Positions 19,147 through 31,052 of a DNA stretch of 64,000 nt are shown piece by piece. The notes beneath the pieces are model-generated. The model did not search any database and was not told the DNA's origin. It was given only the letters and a program-made list of their open reading frames with translations. This stretch comes from Piezodorus guildinii (Eukaryota > Arthropoda > Insecta > Hemiptera > Pentatomidae). Location: positions 91,605,521 to 91,669,520 of the forward strand of contig CM041297.1 of assembly GCA_023052935.1 (NCBI GenBank). Direction: 5' to 3'. The translations under genes were made by a program, and so were the position numbers. How positions within the stretch are numbered: the first letter of the stretch is position 1; the number at the start of each line of letters is the position of its first letter.

Positions 19147-20059
19147 CCCTACCAATATTACATAAGATAAAGTTGGTAGTGCAGTCTACTTACTTCAAGT
19201 GTTTTTATGTCTTCAACAACTTCTTGTGTTCTACCTATCAACTATTCTTCCATCATACCAGCATTTGTTTTCTTCTAATCTTTTATTACCGTTTTTTTAT
19301 AACTCAATTTATGTTTCTATTTCATTGTTCCCATATTTTTATTTTCCTTTAATTCTATAATTTTAATATCAGTTACTTTAAAGCCCTGATAAAACCGTAA
19401 AATTCAGGCTCAAACTTTGGCACATCTTAAACACTTCTTTCCTCTAAAAAAAAAAAATCTAAATAATCTGAAAATGCAAGTTCACTCGTACAGAAAAAAT
19501 GTTGTTTCGATTTATTATTTTCAAAAATAAACCTTTATGATAGACCAAAAAAAAAAAAAAAAATTACCCTCTCTCAAAATTTGAGGGCTTACGTTTCGAG
19601 ATACATAGAACCCGAATAGCGAATAAAAAAATTTCCGTTCTGCCGCCGTATGCCGTCCGTGGCATGGCTCTGAAACTACTAGATCAATATTTCTGAAATT
19701 TGACACAAAAATACCAGGTCATGCAACTATGATCCGAACACCTAGACCACGATATCAGCCGATTAGTTTTAGAATAGCGGCAGAATGGTTTAATAAAATA
19801 AATCAGTTATTTTTAAAGATAGAAAAAAAATGTATTGAGTCTTATGATCAGAAAACAGTGACGATAAAAAAAAAAATAAATAATTAATAATTATAATAGA
19901 TAGCTGTTGTTAGTTCTACTCGATAGATAATTAAATTTTCTACAAAAGAAAAAAATAATCATTGAATCGGTTCAGAAATAGCAGAAATATAGTAGTTTGA
20001 AACTAGCACTAGTGGTAGGCAAATTTGCTATAAATTATTTATTGCTTTTCATATTAGCT

Positions 20060-20767
20060 TTTACTCTACTTTACTTCCGGGCGCTACGGTCCAACAAGGA
20101 ACCGGGCCTCCTCAAGATCTTCAAGCCAGTCATTTCTGTCCTTCGCTCTAGCCCTCCATCTCCTCACTCCAAGCAACTTGAGGTCCTCCTCGACGTCGTC
20201 CAACCATCTCACTCTTAGCCTTCCTCTGTGTCTTTTTCCTCCAATTTTTCCATAAAGGAGTAGTCTTGGAATCCTAGTTTCTGGCATCCTTTCTACATGT
20301 CCGAGCCATGTTAGGCGGGCTTCACAAACGATACCAGGTCTGGTTTCCCATACATTGTTCGGAGCTCACTATTTTTTCTTATTCGCCAAGAGTCATTTTC
20401 TTTAATTGGCCCAAATATCTTCCTTAGTATTTTTCTCTCCCAAACATTGAGTCTCCTTTCGCTTTCCTTTGTTAATACCCAGGATTCGCTGCCATAAGTA
20501 ACTGTGGGTTTCAGTATTATTTCGTATATCATCACTTTGGCATCCCTTGAAAGATTTTTGAACTTTAGTATTGTTTGTAGGGCGAAAAGGCACTTGTTGC
20601 CTGCAGACAGCCTCGCATTAACTTCATCTTTCGTATTATTATCATGAGTAATAACAGAACCTGGGTACTTGAAGGTATCTGTACTTTTAAAACAGCGTTC
20701 GCCAATCTGCAGGTTGTGGTATTCCAGTAGATGGTTCCTGGATGATCCCATATATCTTGTTATGGGA
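20060..20767 (-). mobile_element. 5'-truncated RTE/Craft-like non-LTR insertion with 9-bp TSD
   Basis: A 708-bp insert absent from copy 1, flanked by ATATTAGCT at 20051-20059 and 20768-20776. The 3' end at the left reads, on the minus strand, GTAAAGTAGAGTAAAA, a short imperfect tandem tail instead of poly(A), as in RTE-type elements. Confidence 0.8.
20084..20751 (-). pseudogene. RTE/Craft-like RT C-terminal region
   Basis: The frame 20751-20311 contains 'YPGSVITHDNN', 'KPTVTYGSESW' and 'VWERKILRKIFGPIKEND', the thumb and connection region of RTE-clade reverse transcriptases. The frame 20287-20084 continues with 'RIPRLLLYGKIGGKRHRGR' and 'RWLDDVEEDLK', the conserved C-terminal end of these proteins. 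A frameshift or small deletion near 20300 separates them. The endonuclease and RT palm are missing through 5' truncation. Confidence 0.8.
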
Positions 20768-21489
20768 ATATTAGCTAATTGCCTATAAATAGCTATATAA
20801 ACAATTATATGCAGATATAGTTATTTGGAATTAATAAACCTTTCTGTTATAATTTGCTAGGCTTTTTTTTTTTTCTTTTTTTTTTTTTAATATAATTCAC
20901 TATAGAACTAAACTGAGATTGAAATTTAATAATTAATTTAAAGTAAATGAAGCTGTACCGAACGGAGTTTTATATGATATTCAAAATAGCAAACAAATAA
21001 TATGAACAAAATAAAAAGAATGAAATGGACTAAATAAATAAGATATGGCCGAGACGAATGAAAGCGTTCCTTGAGAGGCTATAAAAGTTTCCCAACAGCT
21101 GAGGAGTTTTATTTGGTGAGGGAGGCGACCCCGATAGCTTGGATTCACAAGGTTGGTAACAATAAAAGTTCATTTAGCTTTCATTTCTGATATTTCTGGG
21201 GCTTATAAATTCTTTTCTGACCTTTTTCGAAAAATAAATTGGGAACAAAACGACTTTGTATATTTCTTTATTTTAATGTCGAAAATACTTTTAATTGGAA
21301 GGTGAATTGTTGTGGTTGTTCTGCAAATTTATTTTGTACATTATCAACTTTATTTATCTACAACCTATAAAGGGTCTTGAGTTCAATTTATACATACTTT
21401 CATACATATATACATATAATAATAATAATTTATCAGGGAGGTAGATGGAGCTCCAGTTATCTGAGAGGAAGGAAAGATGATAGTAATAA

Positions 21490-22160
21490 TAATAATTCTT
21501 TATTTGTTCTGGGACGAGTTCCTTAAGAATGTATCCATAAAAATGAAAGTCGAATAAAGAAATAAACGTTTCTGTCTACTTTATTTGTTGATTTTCTCTG
21601 AAATTACCATCTAATTAGAATTATTTGGGAATTAAATTGACAGAAAATGGCTGAATAGACGGGATTTAAATGTTATAGAATTTGGGAGTTCCGGATGTTG
21701 GAATGAATAGAGTTACATAGGGGTACGGATCGGATTAAGAATGATCTATCGACAGCTGTGGATCGATGGGACGTTACAGATCAGAAGGCCGCAAGTGGGT
21801 GTTACGGGAACGAACGTAGGATTTGAATTTAAGGATATCCGAGATGTACACGTAAAACGGACTCTGGGATTGGATAACTTGGTAGAGGAAGGATGCTAGG
21901 AAGTACTTACGGCGGAAGGAAGGATAAAGCCACTTTAACTCTTCGTAAAATCGGGTTATAGAGGTGTCTCTGGATATCCAAAAAGATGAAACGTATTCTC
22001 TAAAGCAATTAAACATTTGTTTTACTTTTGCCTCGAGATTCCCAGAGACACCCCCATACACTGTACCGTATATATGTATATATTCATACTTTGGCTTTAA
22101 GTTAATTGGCTTGCGAGTAGGTGATAAGACCATAACATCAACCTGAGTTGCCATTTTCTC
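21490..22160 (-). pseudogene. CR1/L2-like non-LTR element, 3' part
   Basis: The minus-strand ORF 22154-21774 includes 'ELKWLYPSFRRKYFLASFLYQ', resembling the post-RT segment of CR1/L2-like polyproteins ('LxWLPxxxRRxxHxLxLxYK'). Weaker similarity continues to a terminus at about 21500 with 'TTCTGGGACGAGTTCCTTAAG' and an (AAT)n tail. Stops interrupt the distal part. The first 370 coding bases are missing from copy 1. Confidence 0.45.
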
Positions 22161-22369
22161 CCTACCTTTTGTGGTTACCTACTTTACAGAGGATGAGTCT
22201 TAGGAGGGTATCCTTATCACGGGGTCGCCCAGCAGCTGAATATAGTGATCCCCACGAGTGGTCCGCGATAAATTATTTCAAATTACCTTGCTTAAGAACA
22301 CTTGTGAAACCTTGGGTAGTAATCATAATCTCTTATGCTTTACTCAGATTCATTAATCATTTTCCTTAG

Positions 22370-22590
22370 TAGAAATAACTTCGTGTCAGTCTTGTAAATA
22401 ATATTTTAATTTTGTTTAATTTTCGTTTCAGCTCAAACGTGTGAGCCATAATAAAAGCAGTACTGAGCTGAGTCACACATAAATTAGTTGAGGCGAAAAG
22501 ACGGCAAAATTAAAATATTCTTTTTCAAACTGACTCCTAATTATTTCTACCTATGATAATTCCAAAACTCGGCTATACATCCTCAATATA
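22370..22590 (-). repeat. Palindromic hairpin element, diverged copy
   Basis: The left arm (about 22370-22470) is the approximate reverse complement of 22475-22553. The outer right end ('GGCTATACATCCTCAATAT', about 22571-22589) matches, in reverse, the left end of the hairpin element at 53757. The hammerhead-like core is decayed: on the minus strand 'GGCTC', an 8-nt loop, 'GAGCT' and 'GAAACG' remain, but CTGATGA reads TTATTA. It lies about 0.6 kb downstream of the Penelope-like ORF at 23211. Confidence 0.65.
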
Positions 22591-23210
22591 ATTAAACATT
22601 TTCAGTTGACGTATTACACGCTTTCATTGAGTAATCTAGATATTATTATTTATAAGAATAATACCTAACTTGTAATTCTAAATTTTGGTAATTGACTGAG
22701 TACATAGAGTGTTTCGCTTAGTAAAGTAAGTTCTTATAGCCAGTTTAATTTTTCTTGTTATGTCTCCTACTTGACCCTTCAATCTATTTTATCTATTTTA
22801 ATATTATCTATTTTATCTACTTGTTTTTTATCTTTATTTATTATTATTATTATTTTTTATTTTATTTATTTTAATTTATTTATTTATTCTTTTCTCTTGA
22901 ATATTATCTATCATTCATTTATCTCAAGTAGAATTATACTTATGTTATAATATCTTTTAATGAATATCTCTTTTAATATTTTAACTTATACTATTTATCT
23001 TAAATTAATCTTCTATAAAATGAATATTTCTGGCACTGATGACCGCGATGTTTTGTGCCATTAAAATTTTAAAAACCAACCAACCACAAAGGAATAGTTT
23101 AAGTATGGATCATTTTGGAGGAATTTAGAAGGAAGTCTGGGGTTTTCTCCTATTGTTGATTTGTTTTCATTTTATTTTGTATTATTATTATTCAGACGTT
23201 TATTATTTTT

Positions 23211-23650
23211 TTAATTTAGTGTGTTTATTAAATTTGAGTAACATGCATTAAGGTTTTGGACATCCGATTTTTTATTTATGGCGCGATTTTTATATTTTTC
23301 TTTGGTAATCATTTCTTTAAAATTTCGTTTAAATAATAATAAAATTTCATAATGAATAATTTTGGGTGAGTGAAATTTGAATGAATGTCCCGTTTTTCTG
23401 AAATGAGTAGTGAGGCCAGTTCGGTCAGGTTTATTAGGGTTTTTTTTAAATTGAAGTGCAGCTCTATTTGTGGTGGTATACTCTCCTTTATAAATAAAGT
23501 CCAGATGTTCCAAAATAAGACTTTCCGCATTTGTTTTTACAAGAAATTTCGTATACAACATTTGATTTAAGGTCTAATTTCACTTCTCTTTTCCCTACAA
23601 GGCAATTTCTAGAATACAGAATTTCCGTAAAGGTATTTTGCATGCGATTT
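23211..23650 (-). pseudogene. Penelope-like element GIY-YIG endonuclease C-terminus
   Basis: Duplicate of 4735-5160 with a longer open end. The frame 23561-23211 contains 'THFRKTGHSFKFHSPKIIHY' and an end rich in Asn and Leu, matching the second half of the Penelope-like nuclease. The first half ('NVVYEI' to 'CGKSYFGTSG') is in another frame upstream, joined through a frameshift near 23490. The nuclease primes integration in Penelope-like retroelements, which carry it C-terminal to RT. No RT is present. Confidence 0.7.
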
Positions 23651-23696
23651 ACGTGATACCATGTAGCCCAGGAAACCCCTTATATTTAAAAAAAAA

Positions 23697-24520
23697 AATA
23701 TTTTTTTTATATTTTTTATTATATTTTTAATATATTTTTATCGAAATTTGCAACTGTATATTCTAATACAACAAGTAAATATTTTTCTAAATAATAGTGT
23801 TCATGAAAAAAAAACTGCCCATTGGCAGCACTCTTGTAGTCAATCTAAACAAGATTGTCTCGAGGCCATCTTCTCTTCCGACGCCTCGGTGGATTATCGA
23901 AAATTGGTGAAGAAGCAAGGATTGAAACTAGTGGATTAAAGTGGGAATGGAGTTTCTTATGGAAAGAATGTTCTTTATGAATGATTTTATTCGTGTCGAA
24001 GTAAGGAGCGTTGAGGATTATACGAAGGATGTAGGATTATAAGGATTGGATACGGGAAGAATTGGATGGTTCAGTAGAGCTCCAAAGCGCAATTCCGTAG
24101 GTCCAGATAAGCCTTATGATTGTCATGTAAATGAGCGTTTTGTCTGAGCGTCTGTCCAATAAGTGTTGGAATAACCAAAGTCGGCGAGCAGTTTGTTGTC
24201 TTTTTAGTCTTCAATGCAGATTCCAGGTTAGACGTTTGTCAAATAGGAGTCCTCAATAGGGGAGCTGTTCAACCGGGACAAGTGGTCATTAATCCTGGTT
24301 ATCATTAAGTTATCATTAATATGTCATTAAACGACACTGTAGGACAGAATGTCATAGGTTTTCGACGAAGGATAAAGGTAATTTTATGGGATTTCTTGGA
24401 GTTGATTTTAATTCGCCAATACTGACACCATACATCAAGGTCTCTGATGTGGGACTGGAGAGTTTGAGAGATAATAGTAGGATCGTTACTAACTGATAAC
24501 ACGCAATTATCATCGGGAAA
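23697..24520 (-). pseudogene. Jockey-family (B-type) 3' fragment
   Basis: Starts with the family 3' UTR ('AATACAACAAGTAAATAT') and extends on the minus strand through the thumb region to 'CQYWRIKINSKKSHKITFILRR' (split by several stops) near 24502-24305. It is truncated at a TA-rich tract near 24520. Sequence matches element B at 43700-44370. Confidence 0.7.
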
Positions 24521-24527
24521 AATTTAG

Positions 24528-24532
<5 letters not shown>

Positions 24533-24554
<22 letters not shown>
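24533..24554. repeat. (TA)n microsatellite
   Basis: Short TA run at the truncation point of the Jockey fragment; only a shorter run is present in copy 1 (5390-5402). Confidence 0.9.
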
Positions 24555-24559
<5 letters not shown>

Positions 24560-24710
24560 TAGGATTTAGGTGTTCCTTGCCATGATTGTATGAAGGGGTC
24601 CAAGAATTTTCTTCATTGGGAATCACTGGTCCGTAGTATAGAATAATCGACATTTAATACTAACAACAATAATTTTCGATGCGAGGCATTCTTGTAAGCT
24701 CACTTCATTT

Positions 24711-24980
24711 TTATTTGGCATTGATGTTTTTTATCTTTTTGGCAGAGCCTTCAATATTATCCTCCTCTTCGGCAAGAGAGAAACAGAAAGAGTATTGACT
24801 GACGGACGGAGTGACAGGGAGAATGTGGGTGACAGACACGGTGGTAATCTTTTGGAAGGAGCCGGCTGCTGGAATAGTTTGCTCAAGATTTAATAAAGGA
24901 GCTGCTAGCCTGCTGCTAATTCGCTCCGCTGGTTTAATATTGCCTCTCTTTCTTCGCGGGTTCACTGAAGAGGTGTCTTA
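24711..24980. other. Unrecognised stretch open on both strands (duplicate of 5551-5821)
   Basis: 84-codon minus-strand frame (24965-24711) nearly identical to that in copy 1. Function unknown; see the copy-1 entry. Confidence 0.3.
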
Positions 24981-25119
24981 ATAGCTTCCCGACACCTCCA
25001 TCGTGCCAACTCTTCCCCCTTACCATCTTTCCATCTTCATACCTTGATGAATTGAAAATTAATGAGTTTTGTTTATTTTTGTCTCTTAGCGAAAATAATA
25101 GTTAATGAATGAATGAAAA

Positions 25120-25781
25120 ATAGTTTTATTCTGGGACATTTTGTCCCCTAAGAATAATTTACAGTGAAGAGAGGTAGTCTTAGTTATCTGGCTTTGTTTC
25201 ATGCCTAATTAATTAGTTTAGTAATGGTAAAAAGTTAATATAAATAAAAGATACAAAAAAAACAAAACAGATAACATCAAATGAGTTTAATTATACATTA
25301 TCCAAGTCAAGATTCATTACATATTTGCTGAAGATTGATTTTTGAGGAGATGGATAAATAATTGGTGTTTAAAGATGGTTTGGGATAACACTATTCGGAG
25401 GCAGATGGGTAATGAGTACGGATAATAAAGAACTTTGCAAAGGATGCTGTCCTGTGTTATGGGTCGGTTATTTGGGATATAATATTTAGAGTGTGCACGG
25501 AAGAGCGCGGAGTAAGGATGTCAAAGATATAGGAAGGTTTTATGGCTCGCAAGGATTGGAATAGAAAGATGTCAAGTAGGTATTTTCTTCGGGATTCGGG
25601 ATAGCCACCTTTGATCAGAACACCAGTGCGGGACGAGTGACTGCCTGGAAAGGCCGAACATGAATTTTATGAACCTATTCATTACTCTTTTAGCCTCATC
25701 TCATTTTCGCCACTGAGTCCCACATATGTCAAAGTGGGGAAGGATGAGAGAGGACACTAAGTGATGACGGGTACTTCTAGG
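25120..25781 (-). pseudogene. CR1/L2-like non-LTR element, 3' part (duplicate of 5950-6639)
   Basis: Same structure as copy 1: terminal 'TTCTGGGACATTTTGTCCCC' with an (ATTC)n tail, then degenerate RT thumb sequence. A few small deletions distinguish it from copy 1. Confidence 0.5.
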
Positions 25782-26149
25782 AGTAGAGTCACGGAAACAT
25801 TTTAGACACGTCGCGTTAGATGAAAAAATTTTAGAAGATATTTTCCCTGCCATCCTAGACTGTCATTATTTAATAAATCCTCACTTATTCTCTTTCAAAC
25901 TCTTCTCATTGACCATATTTTTGGTTTATATATAAAAAACCATATAAATGATATTCTGAATATGGTATAATTGTTTATAATTATATAATAATCATTTATA
26001 GTTTAATTATTATGCAGATAATCTCCAAGTATACATATTCTTTTACACTTTCACCATCTCTTAACTTCCGATATGATGCTGAAAGAAATAACGGACGCTC
26101 TTCGAAAAATAAGTTGTGCCATTTTAGATTTTTTGAATTGATTTTATAT

Positions 26150-26310
26150 GATAACCAACGTTTCGGGGCCTCATTTATTGATGTTAAATTATTAAAAACA
26201 AGTTGTCTATTTAAAACAAAGATCTAAATAATTGCACAAAATATTAAAAAATTATTAAAGAGGTATCTCAACAGAAATAACAATGTTACATAGTTTATTA
26301 TTAAAAATAA
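26150..26310. repeat. Penelope-like terminal repeat, first copy
   Basis: Begins 'CCAACGTTTCGGGGCCTC' and continues with a block repeated at 26812-27030 ('TCTATTTAAAACAAA', 'AACAATGTTACATAGTT'). 'GAAACGTTGG' on the minus strand is shared with the hairpin element at 53840-53850. Direct repeats about 660 bp apart would fit the pseudo-LTRs of Penelope-like elements. Confidence 0.4.
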
Positions 26311-26811
26311 TAAATATTCTAAAATTACCTGTTTTTTTTTCAATTCCCAATTACATCTATTTGTCCACTTTGTCACATTTCATTTTTTAAGGAAAAATTA
26401 AAATAAAAAAAGTCAGCATATTAAAATTAGATCAAAGTAAGGCATTACCTCAGATCTTCGTCCTTACCTGGATTAAGGTTTGACCCGGGTTTTCTAACGA
26501 CACTGTAATTTGTATTATTCTATGCGTCTCTAAATTCACATCGATTGGTATAGAATTAGTTGGGGATTTTGTGACGAACAGTATTTCCCGGAGAATTTAC
26601 AACCATTATATATTGTTATCTATTTATGTTGTTTATAAGTTATAATGTATATTGTAACTGTTAAATCTATTTAAATTTGATAACATATTGTTTCCATTTT
26701 ATTATTATATTCCTAGTAAACGGAAAATTGAGCAATATTTGAAGTAGGAAACTTAGGGCTGATATTCTTATATTTCTTTCAAAAACTTTTTATTTTTCAT
26801 TAACATCAACA

Positions 26812-27030
26812 ACCAACGTTTCGGGGACTCCTATCAAACCTACAATCCTACAAGTTAAAAAACGACACCATCTATAAACCCTATTTAAAAAAAAAAAATT
26901 TGTGAAGTAAATTATTATTAAACTTATTAAAAACATGGTGTCTATTTAAAACAAAAATCTAAAATATTGAAAAATTATTAAGGAGGTATCTTAACACAAA
27001 TAACAATGTTACATAGTTATTATTATAATG
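26812..27030. repeat. Penelope-like terminal repeat, second copy
   Basis: Same blocks in the same order and orientation as 26150-26310, with about 60 bp of extra sequence after 'CGTTTCGGGGACTCC'. Confidence 0.4.
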
Positions 27031-29132
27031 TTCAAATATGTTTGTATTCTATATTGCAAATGTAGCCAGCTATATTTGTATGGGGATTACCCCGAAAGTA
27101 AATAAAATAATATTCATTCATTCCCATTCAAACAAACGCCCATCTTGTATATCCTTTGATCGAAAACTAACGTTACTGATTATGATCAAAACTATACATT
27201 CTCAATTATCAGAAAATCCAACTCTGTTCTGAAACAGCTCCTAAACCTAGATTTATTCCCCTAGAGTACTTAGGTTGTAAATACGCTCCAGGACTCACTG
27301 CAGAAAACTAGATAAGACTTATAATTTACTTCATAAGATTCAAATCCTGATATTGGTATTCCACTGAAAGGTGGTTTGATTCCGATTTTCGAAGACAGTA
27401 CTTACGTAGCGCTATTTTATTCCAATTCTTAAGAGCCAAAAAACATTTCGATATTCTCAATTTTCTAAATCCTTGTTCTTTTATACAACCTTTGTAAATG
27501 CAATTATCAGTTGAAGACCTCTCATCTCAAGATCTCAATCTTCTCATAGAAATTCTCGTTAAGACCTTAATAAATTCTTTATCATGCGTGCTGCCGTATT
27601 TTGGAATTTGTAATCTACTCCCCTATTAGTAAAGGTTCTGGATATTATGTATTTACGCTACACAATTAATAATAATAGAATAATTCCGTTATAACTTAAT
27701 TGGTGATTAGACATCAAAACCATTAAATGTTGGAGTCATGTTGTTCAAGGTTCTCCACAATTAACTGGATTTATTAAAATCTTTTGGAATTCTTTCTTTA
27801 AGGCATTATGTGATTACAAATTATGTAAGCGTTATAAACATTTTAATTTTGGTTAATTTTCCTAGCACCCTGATACCTACTCGTTCCACATTACGACAGT
27901 TAAACGTCTCAAGATCAAGATCTAGTTTGGACTTCTGTATTAGATCCGATCATGCTAACTTCACTATTCAGTATTTTATTAAATATCGATTATACGGTAT
28001 TCGTTCTAAAAATATTGTTGAAAATTGAAGTAAGAAATAAAAGTTTAAACATCAAACTTCCGAACGTTCAGGTGAATTATTAGAAAGATAGGAGACAGGA
28101 TCAACAAATGGCCCAATGCCCGAAAAAGAGTCATCATCTCATTAAAGAGGGGAGGAAGATGGATCCTGATTGGCCAAAGTAACGGAGAGGAGTGGCAATA
28201 ATTTAATAATAAATCTGATTGGATGAGATAAGTGGGAGGGTATATATGACCCTCAGTCATTGGCCAGCCTCAATAGCTGCTAACAAATGACTATCCCTAA
28301 TTATCCAACCGCCTAACAAAAACCAAGATTTATGTTCACCTTTCATTCCCTTTTTATAGTCTTCTCCACTCCTGCCTTCTTCACGTAATGGCTGCCTGTT
28401 GTCTGAGCTTCCTTCTATCTCCTCGGTTTCTTCTGCCTGCGGTGACAGTTTCCATTGAAGGATAATCAGCGAGAATAAAACGATTTTTTGTGTTAATTTG
28501 TGTATTTTTTTTTAAGAGCTGGCTGAGATAAATCATTCAAAAAAATTGTATGAACGCAATAAATAATGGTGGCCATTTCGTGGCTGGAATTAGGTCTTAA
28601 TACAGATTTTTAAAGAATCTTCATAATAATAATTTAAATCGTTATTATAATGAATTGCATCATTTGATTCAAATTACTGATATTATTATAATTAGTTAAG
28701 AGTTAAAGAGTAATTAATGAATGTATTACTTTAAACCAGCGGTCTAAGGTTCAGTTCATTGGAAAGAACCGTTTAGTTTCTTGGGCAAAGGCTGTGCAAA
28801 AAGGCGAATTTACGTTCTTGCGTTATTTGTTTCATACCATCTCTGTTAGCAATTGATTGTCTCCAGACGTCAGAGTGGATCCACGTTTGATTCAACAATA
28901 AATAATAATATTGGCATAGCTGGTCTTGAACAGGGACCATGAGCTCTCTCAATAATAATAATAGTAATTTAATGTAAATATAATCAATAGATATGTAATA
29001 AATACATTGTAGTTAATCTGAGATGGAATCTTGTATTTGGAGCATGTATGATTACCTAAATTATTTTTTGAAATCTTAATTTCAAAGTTTTTTTTTAATT
29101 GTTTGTTTATTTATTTAACCGTACATTAAGCT
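27031..29132. other. Non-coding stretch, possible decayed Penelope-like body
   Basis: No ORF longer than about 72 codons is convincing. A TATATATGA box with 'AAGTGGGAGGG' near 28225-28245 resembles leader sequence of Penelope-like elements, but I could not identify reverse transcriptase motifs in the intervening DNA. The rest (28300-29130) shows nothing recognisable. Confidence 0.3.
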
Positions 29133-29440
29133 ACCGAAGCTAATCGGGTGATGCTACAATCTAGTGGGTAGAGCACTAGTTTACAGTTTTCAAGGGTCCG
29201 GGTTCGAACCCCAGTTCAGGCAGAAATATTTTAACTGTTATTTTAGCCGTGGCGTGACTTTCGGGTAGGGTGGCATATAAAGTAGGTTTAGTACCTTAAG
29301 TTTGGGGAAAAAACCTGGCGGAGGGTATGACGGAGCGTATGAGTCTAATCACCTCCTTGCCTGGCGGTTGTCTGTGAAACAGTTCAAATATCTATAAATA
29401 CCGAATCCAATATCCTTCATGGATTTTTGAGGTGCGATTT
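29133..29440 (+). mobile_element. tRNA-derived SINE, family S1
   Basis: Contains an A-box-like 'TAGTGGGTAGAGCACTAG' (about 29162) and a B-box 'GGGTTCGAACCCC' (about 29199). The family body follows ('AAACCTGGCGGAG', 'TAATCACCTCCTTGCCTGGCGGTTG') and ends near 'CCTTCATGGAT'. Related copies are at 29513-29715, 54740-54900, 55640-55825, 55840-56160 and 63460-63640. Confidence 0.8.
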
Positions 29441-29512
29441 GTTTTTATTTCATATTTGTTATATAATTTTTTGAACTAATTCAAGAAAAAAAACAAAAAA
29501 ACTGTACCTCTA

Positions 29513-29715
29513 TAAACCCATGAAGCGTCTTTGGTTCATTGCTTATAGAGATTCGCACTGTGTCTAAGCCAACGGCTGTGCAAGAGGGTGCCAGGTTTCT
29601 CCCTTATTTTATGTACCCACTCCTTAGAGACTGGATGTTCCTCGGAAGGGTCTACCTGCCCCAGGTTCACTACACAGGTGAAATCATTCTGCCACAGCAG
29701 GCGGGGACTCGGATG
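29513..29715 (-). mobile_element. tRNA-derived SINE, family S1 (inverted neighbour)
   Basis: Reverse-complement S1 body: 'AAGCCAACGGCTGTGCAAG', then 'GTACCCACTCC' and the 'CTGCCACAG' end of the tRNA-like head. It lies about 70 bp from an oppositely oriented S1 copy. Confidence 0.7.
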
Positions 29716-30119
29716 ACTGAACAAAGGAAAAAAAAAACTATTGAAGAATCGACAAGTTTTGAAAGTCATTTAGCTTTTATTAAGTGAATTTTACGAGCCT
29801 GTTTTAACCATGTATTTTTTCTTTAAAAAATTAAAATTTTCCTTGATCGTAAGTAACATAATATTCCTTATGATGTTTTTCGAAACGTATTATAGGCCTA
29901 AATATATTCCATCCCTGCTAGTAAAAATTCTTCATTTAAAAAAATCTTGTCCGGGCAATACACAGGTTTTATTACCTTGGTTGTTAAAATCAATTACAGG
30001 AATAATAAATAGAGTTCAAAAAGGTTTAAAAAAATACATTTGGTTTTTGAAAACATATGTATTTAGATTAAATAATATAAACATATAAAATTACTATCTA
30101 CAAAAATCAGTTTTATCCA
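29716..30119. other. Short AT-rich interval, no recognised gene
   Basis: A 92-codon plus-strand ORF (29810-30088) is lysine-, isoleucine- and phenylalanine-rich as expected from base composition. I do not recognise it. Confidence 0.3.
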
Positions 30120-30994
30120 CTTTTCCATTTTTTCTAAAATATTTAGTTTTCCAATGGTATATTACACAGCTATAGCTGTTCATATATTTCAAGAACCAAA
30201 CATTATATAAAAAAATATGTTTGCTCTTTTATCCTACAGTTGATTATCAAATTCGTCCAACTTATATATTTGCCCGTTTTTTACCAATGCAAACTGGATG
30301 ATATAGTTGATTTTTTCGAATCTAGAAAATTAACGATACATTATAAGTAGGAAATTTAAAATATCGGCATTTAAACTCTGTCAGACTATTTCAATCAGAA
30401 TGAACCCTACATGATATTAAAGCCTGTTCAATTTTACACCTCTTTAGCGAGCTTTATCAAAATCGTTAGAGCCGTTTTATGGTTAATATCGTATAATGGT
30501 GCAATATGCATGGTATAAATTCGTCCTTCTGGCTCGCCGATTTTGATGAAAAAAGTTGCTGTAATATCTCGGGCTTATAATTAAATATAAAATTTCATTT
30601 TTTTTTTTTTTTTTACCACTTTTTGTTTTTCATTTTTGACCACAAAAATATTAGGGCTTGCAACAATTATCCTAACACGAAGTTGATATCAGCTGGTTAT
30701 TTTTAAAATTGCGGTCGATTAAAAGTGATACAATTAAATAACTCAGATATTTTTGAAGATAGAGAAAAAATGTTATTTGTGCTTTTAACACAAAAAACCG
30801 CGAATAATTATAGAAAAGAAAAATAAATTTAAATTTTACACATAAATACACCCATAACTCCTCAGTTATTTTCTAAAATAGAGAAAAACGCGTATTGAGT
30901 TTTAGAATCAGTAGAGCGAGATAAAAAAAAAAAAAAAAAAAAAAAAAAAAGAATAAAACATAAAAAGGAACAAAATTTATATAAAACAAAGAAT

Positions 30995-31052
<58 letters not shown>

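Larger units (their letters stand above)
19430..20870. repeat. Dispersed repeat family X, copy within duplication copy 2
   Basis: Counterpart of 580-1250, interrupted at 20060-20767 by an RTE fragment. Ends with the shared block 'AATAATAAACC'-like plus 'ATAATTTG' near 20850. Confidence 0.55.
13956..25781. repeat. Segmental duplication, copy 2
   Basis: Direct-orientation counterpart of 1-6639, expanded by a Gypsy insertion (14150-18978), an RTE insertion (20060-20767) and a segment at 21781-22939 missing from copy 1. It lacks the 2.26-kb satellite block present in copy 1: the junction 'TAAGAAT|GTATCC' at about 21530 replaces 1928-4184. Similarity ends at 25781. Confidence 0.85.
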
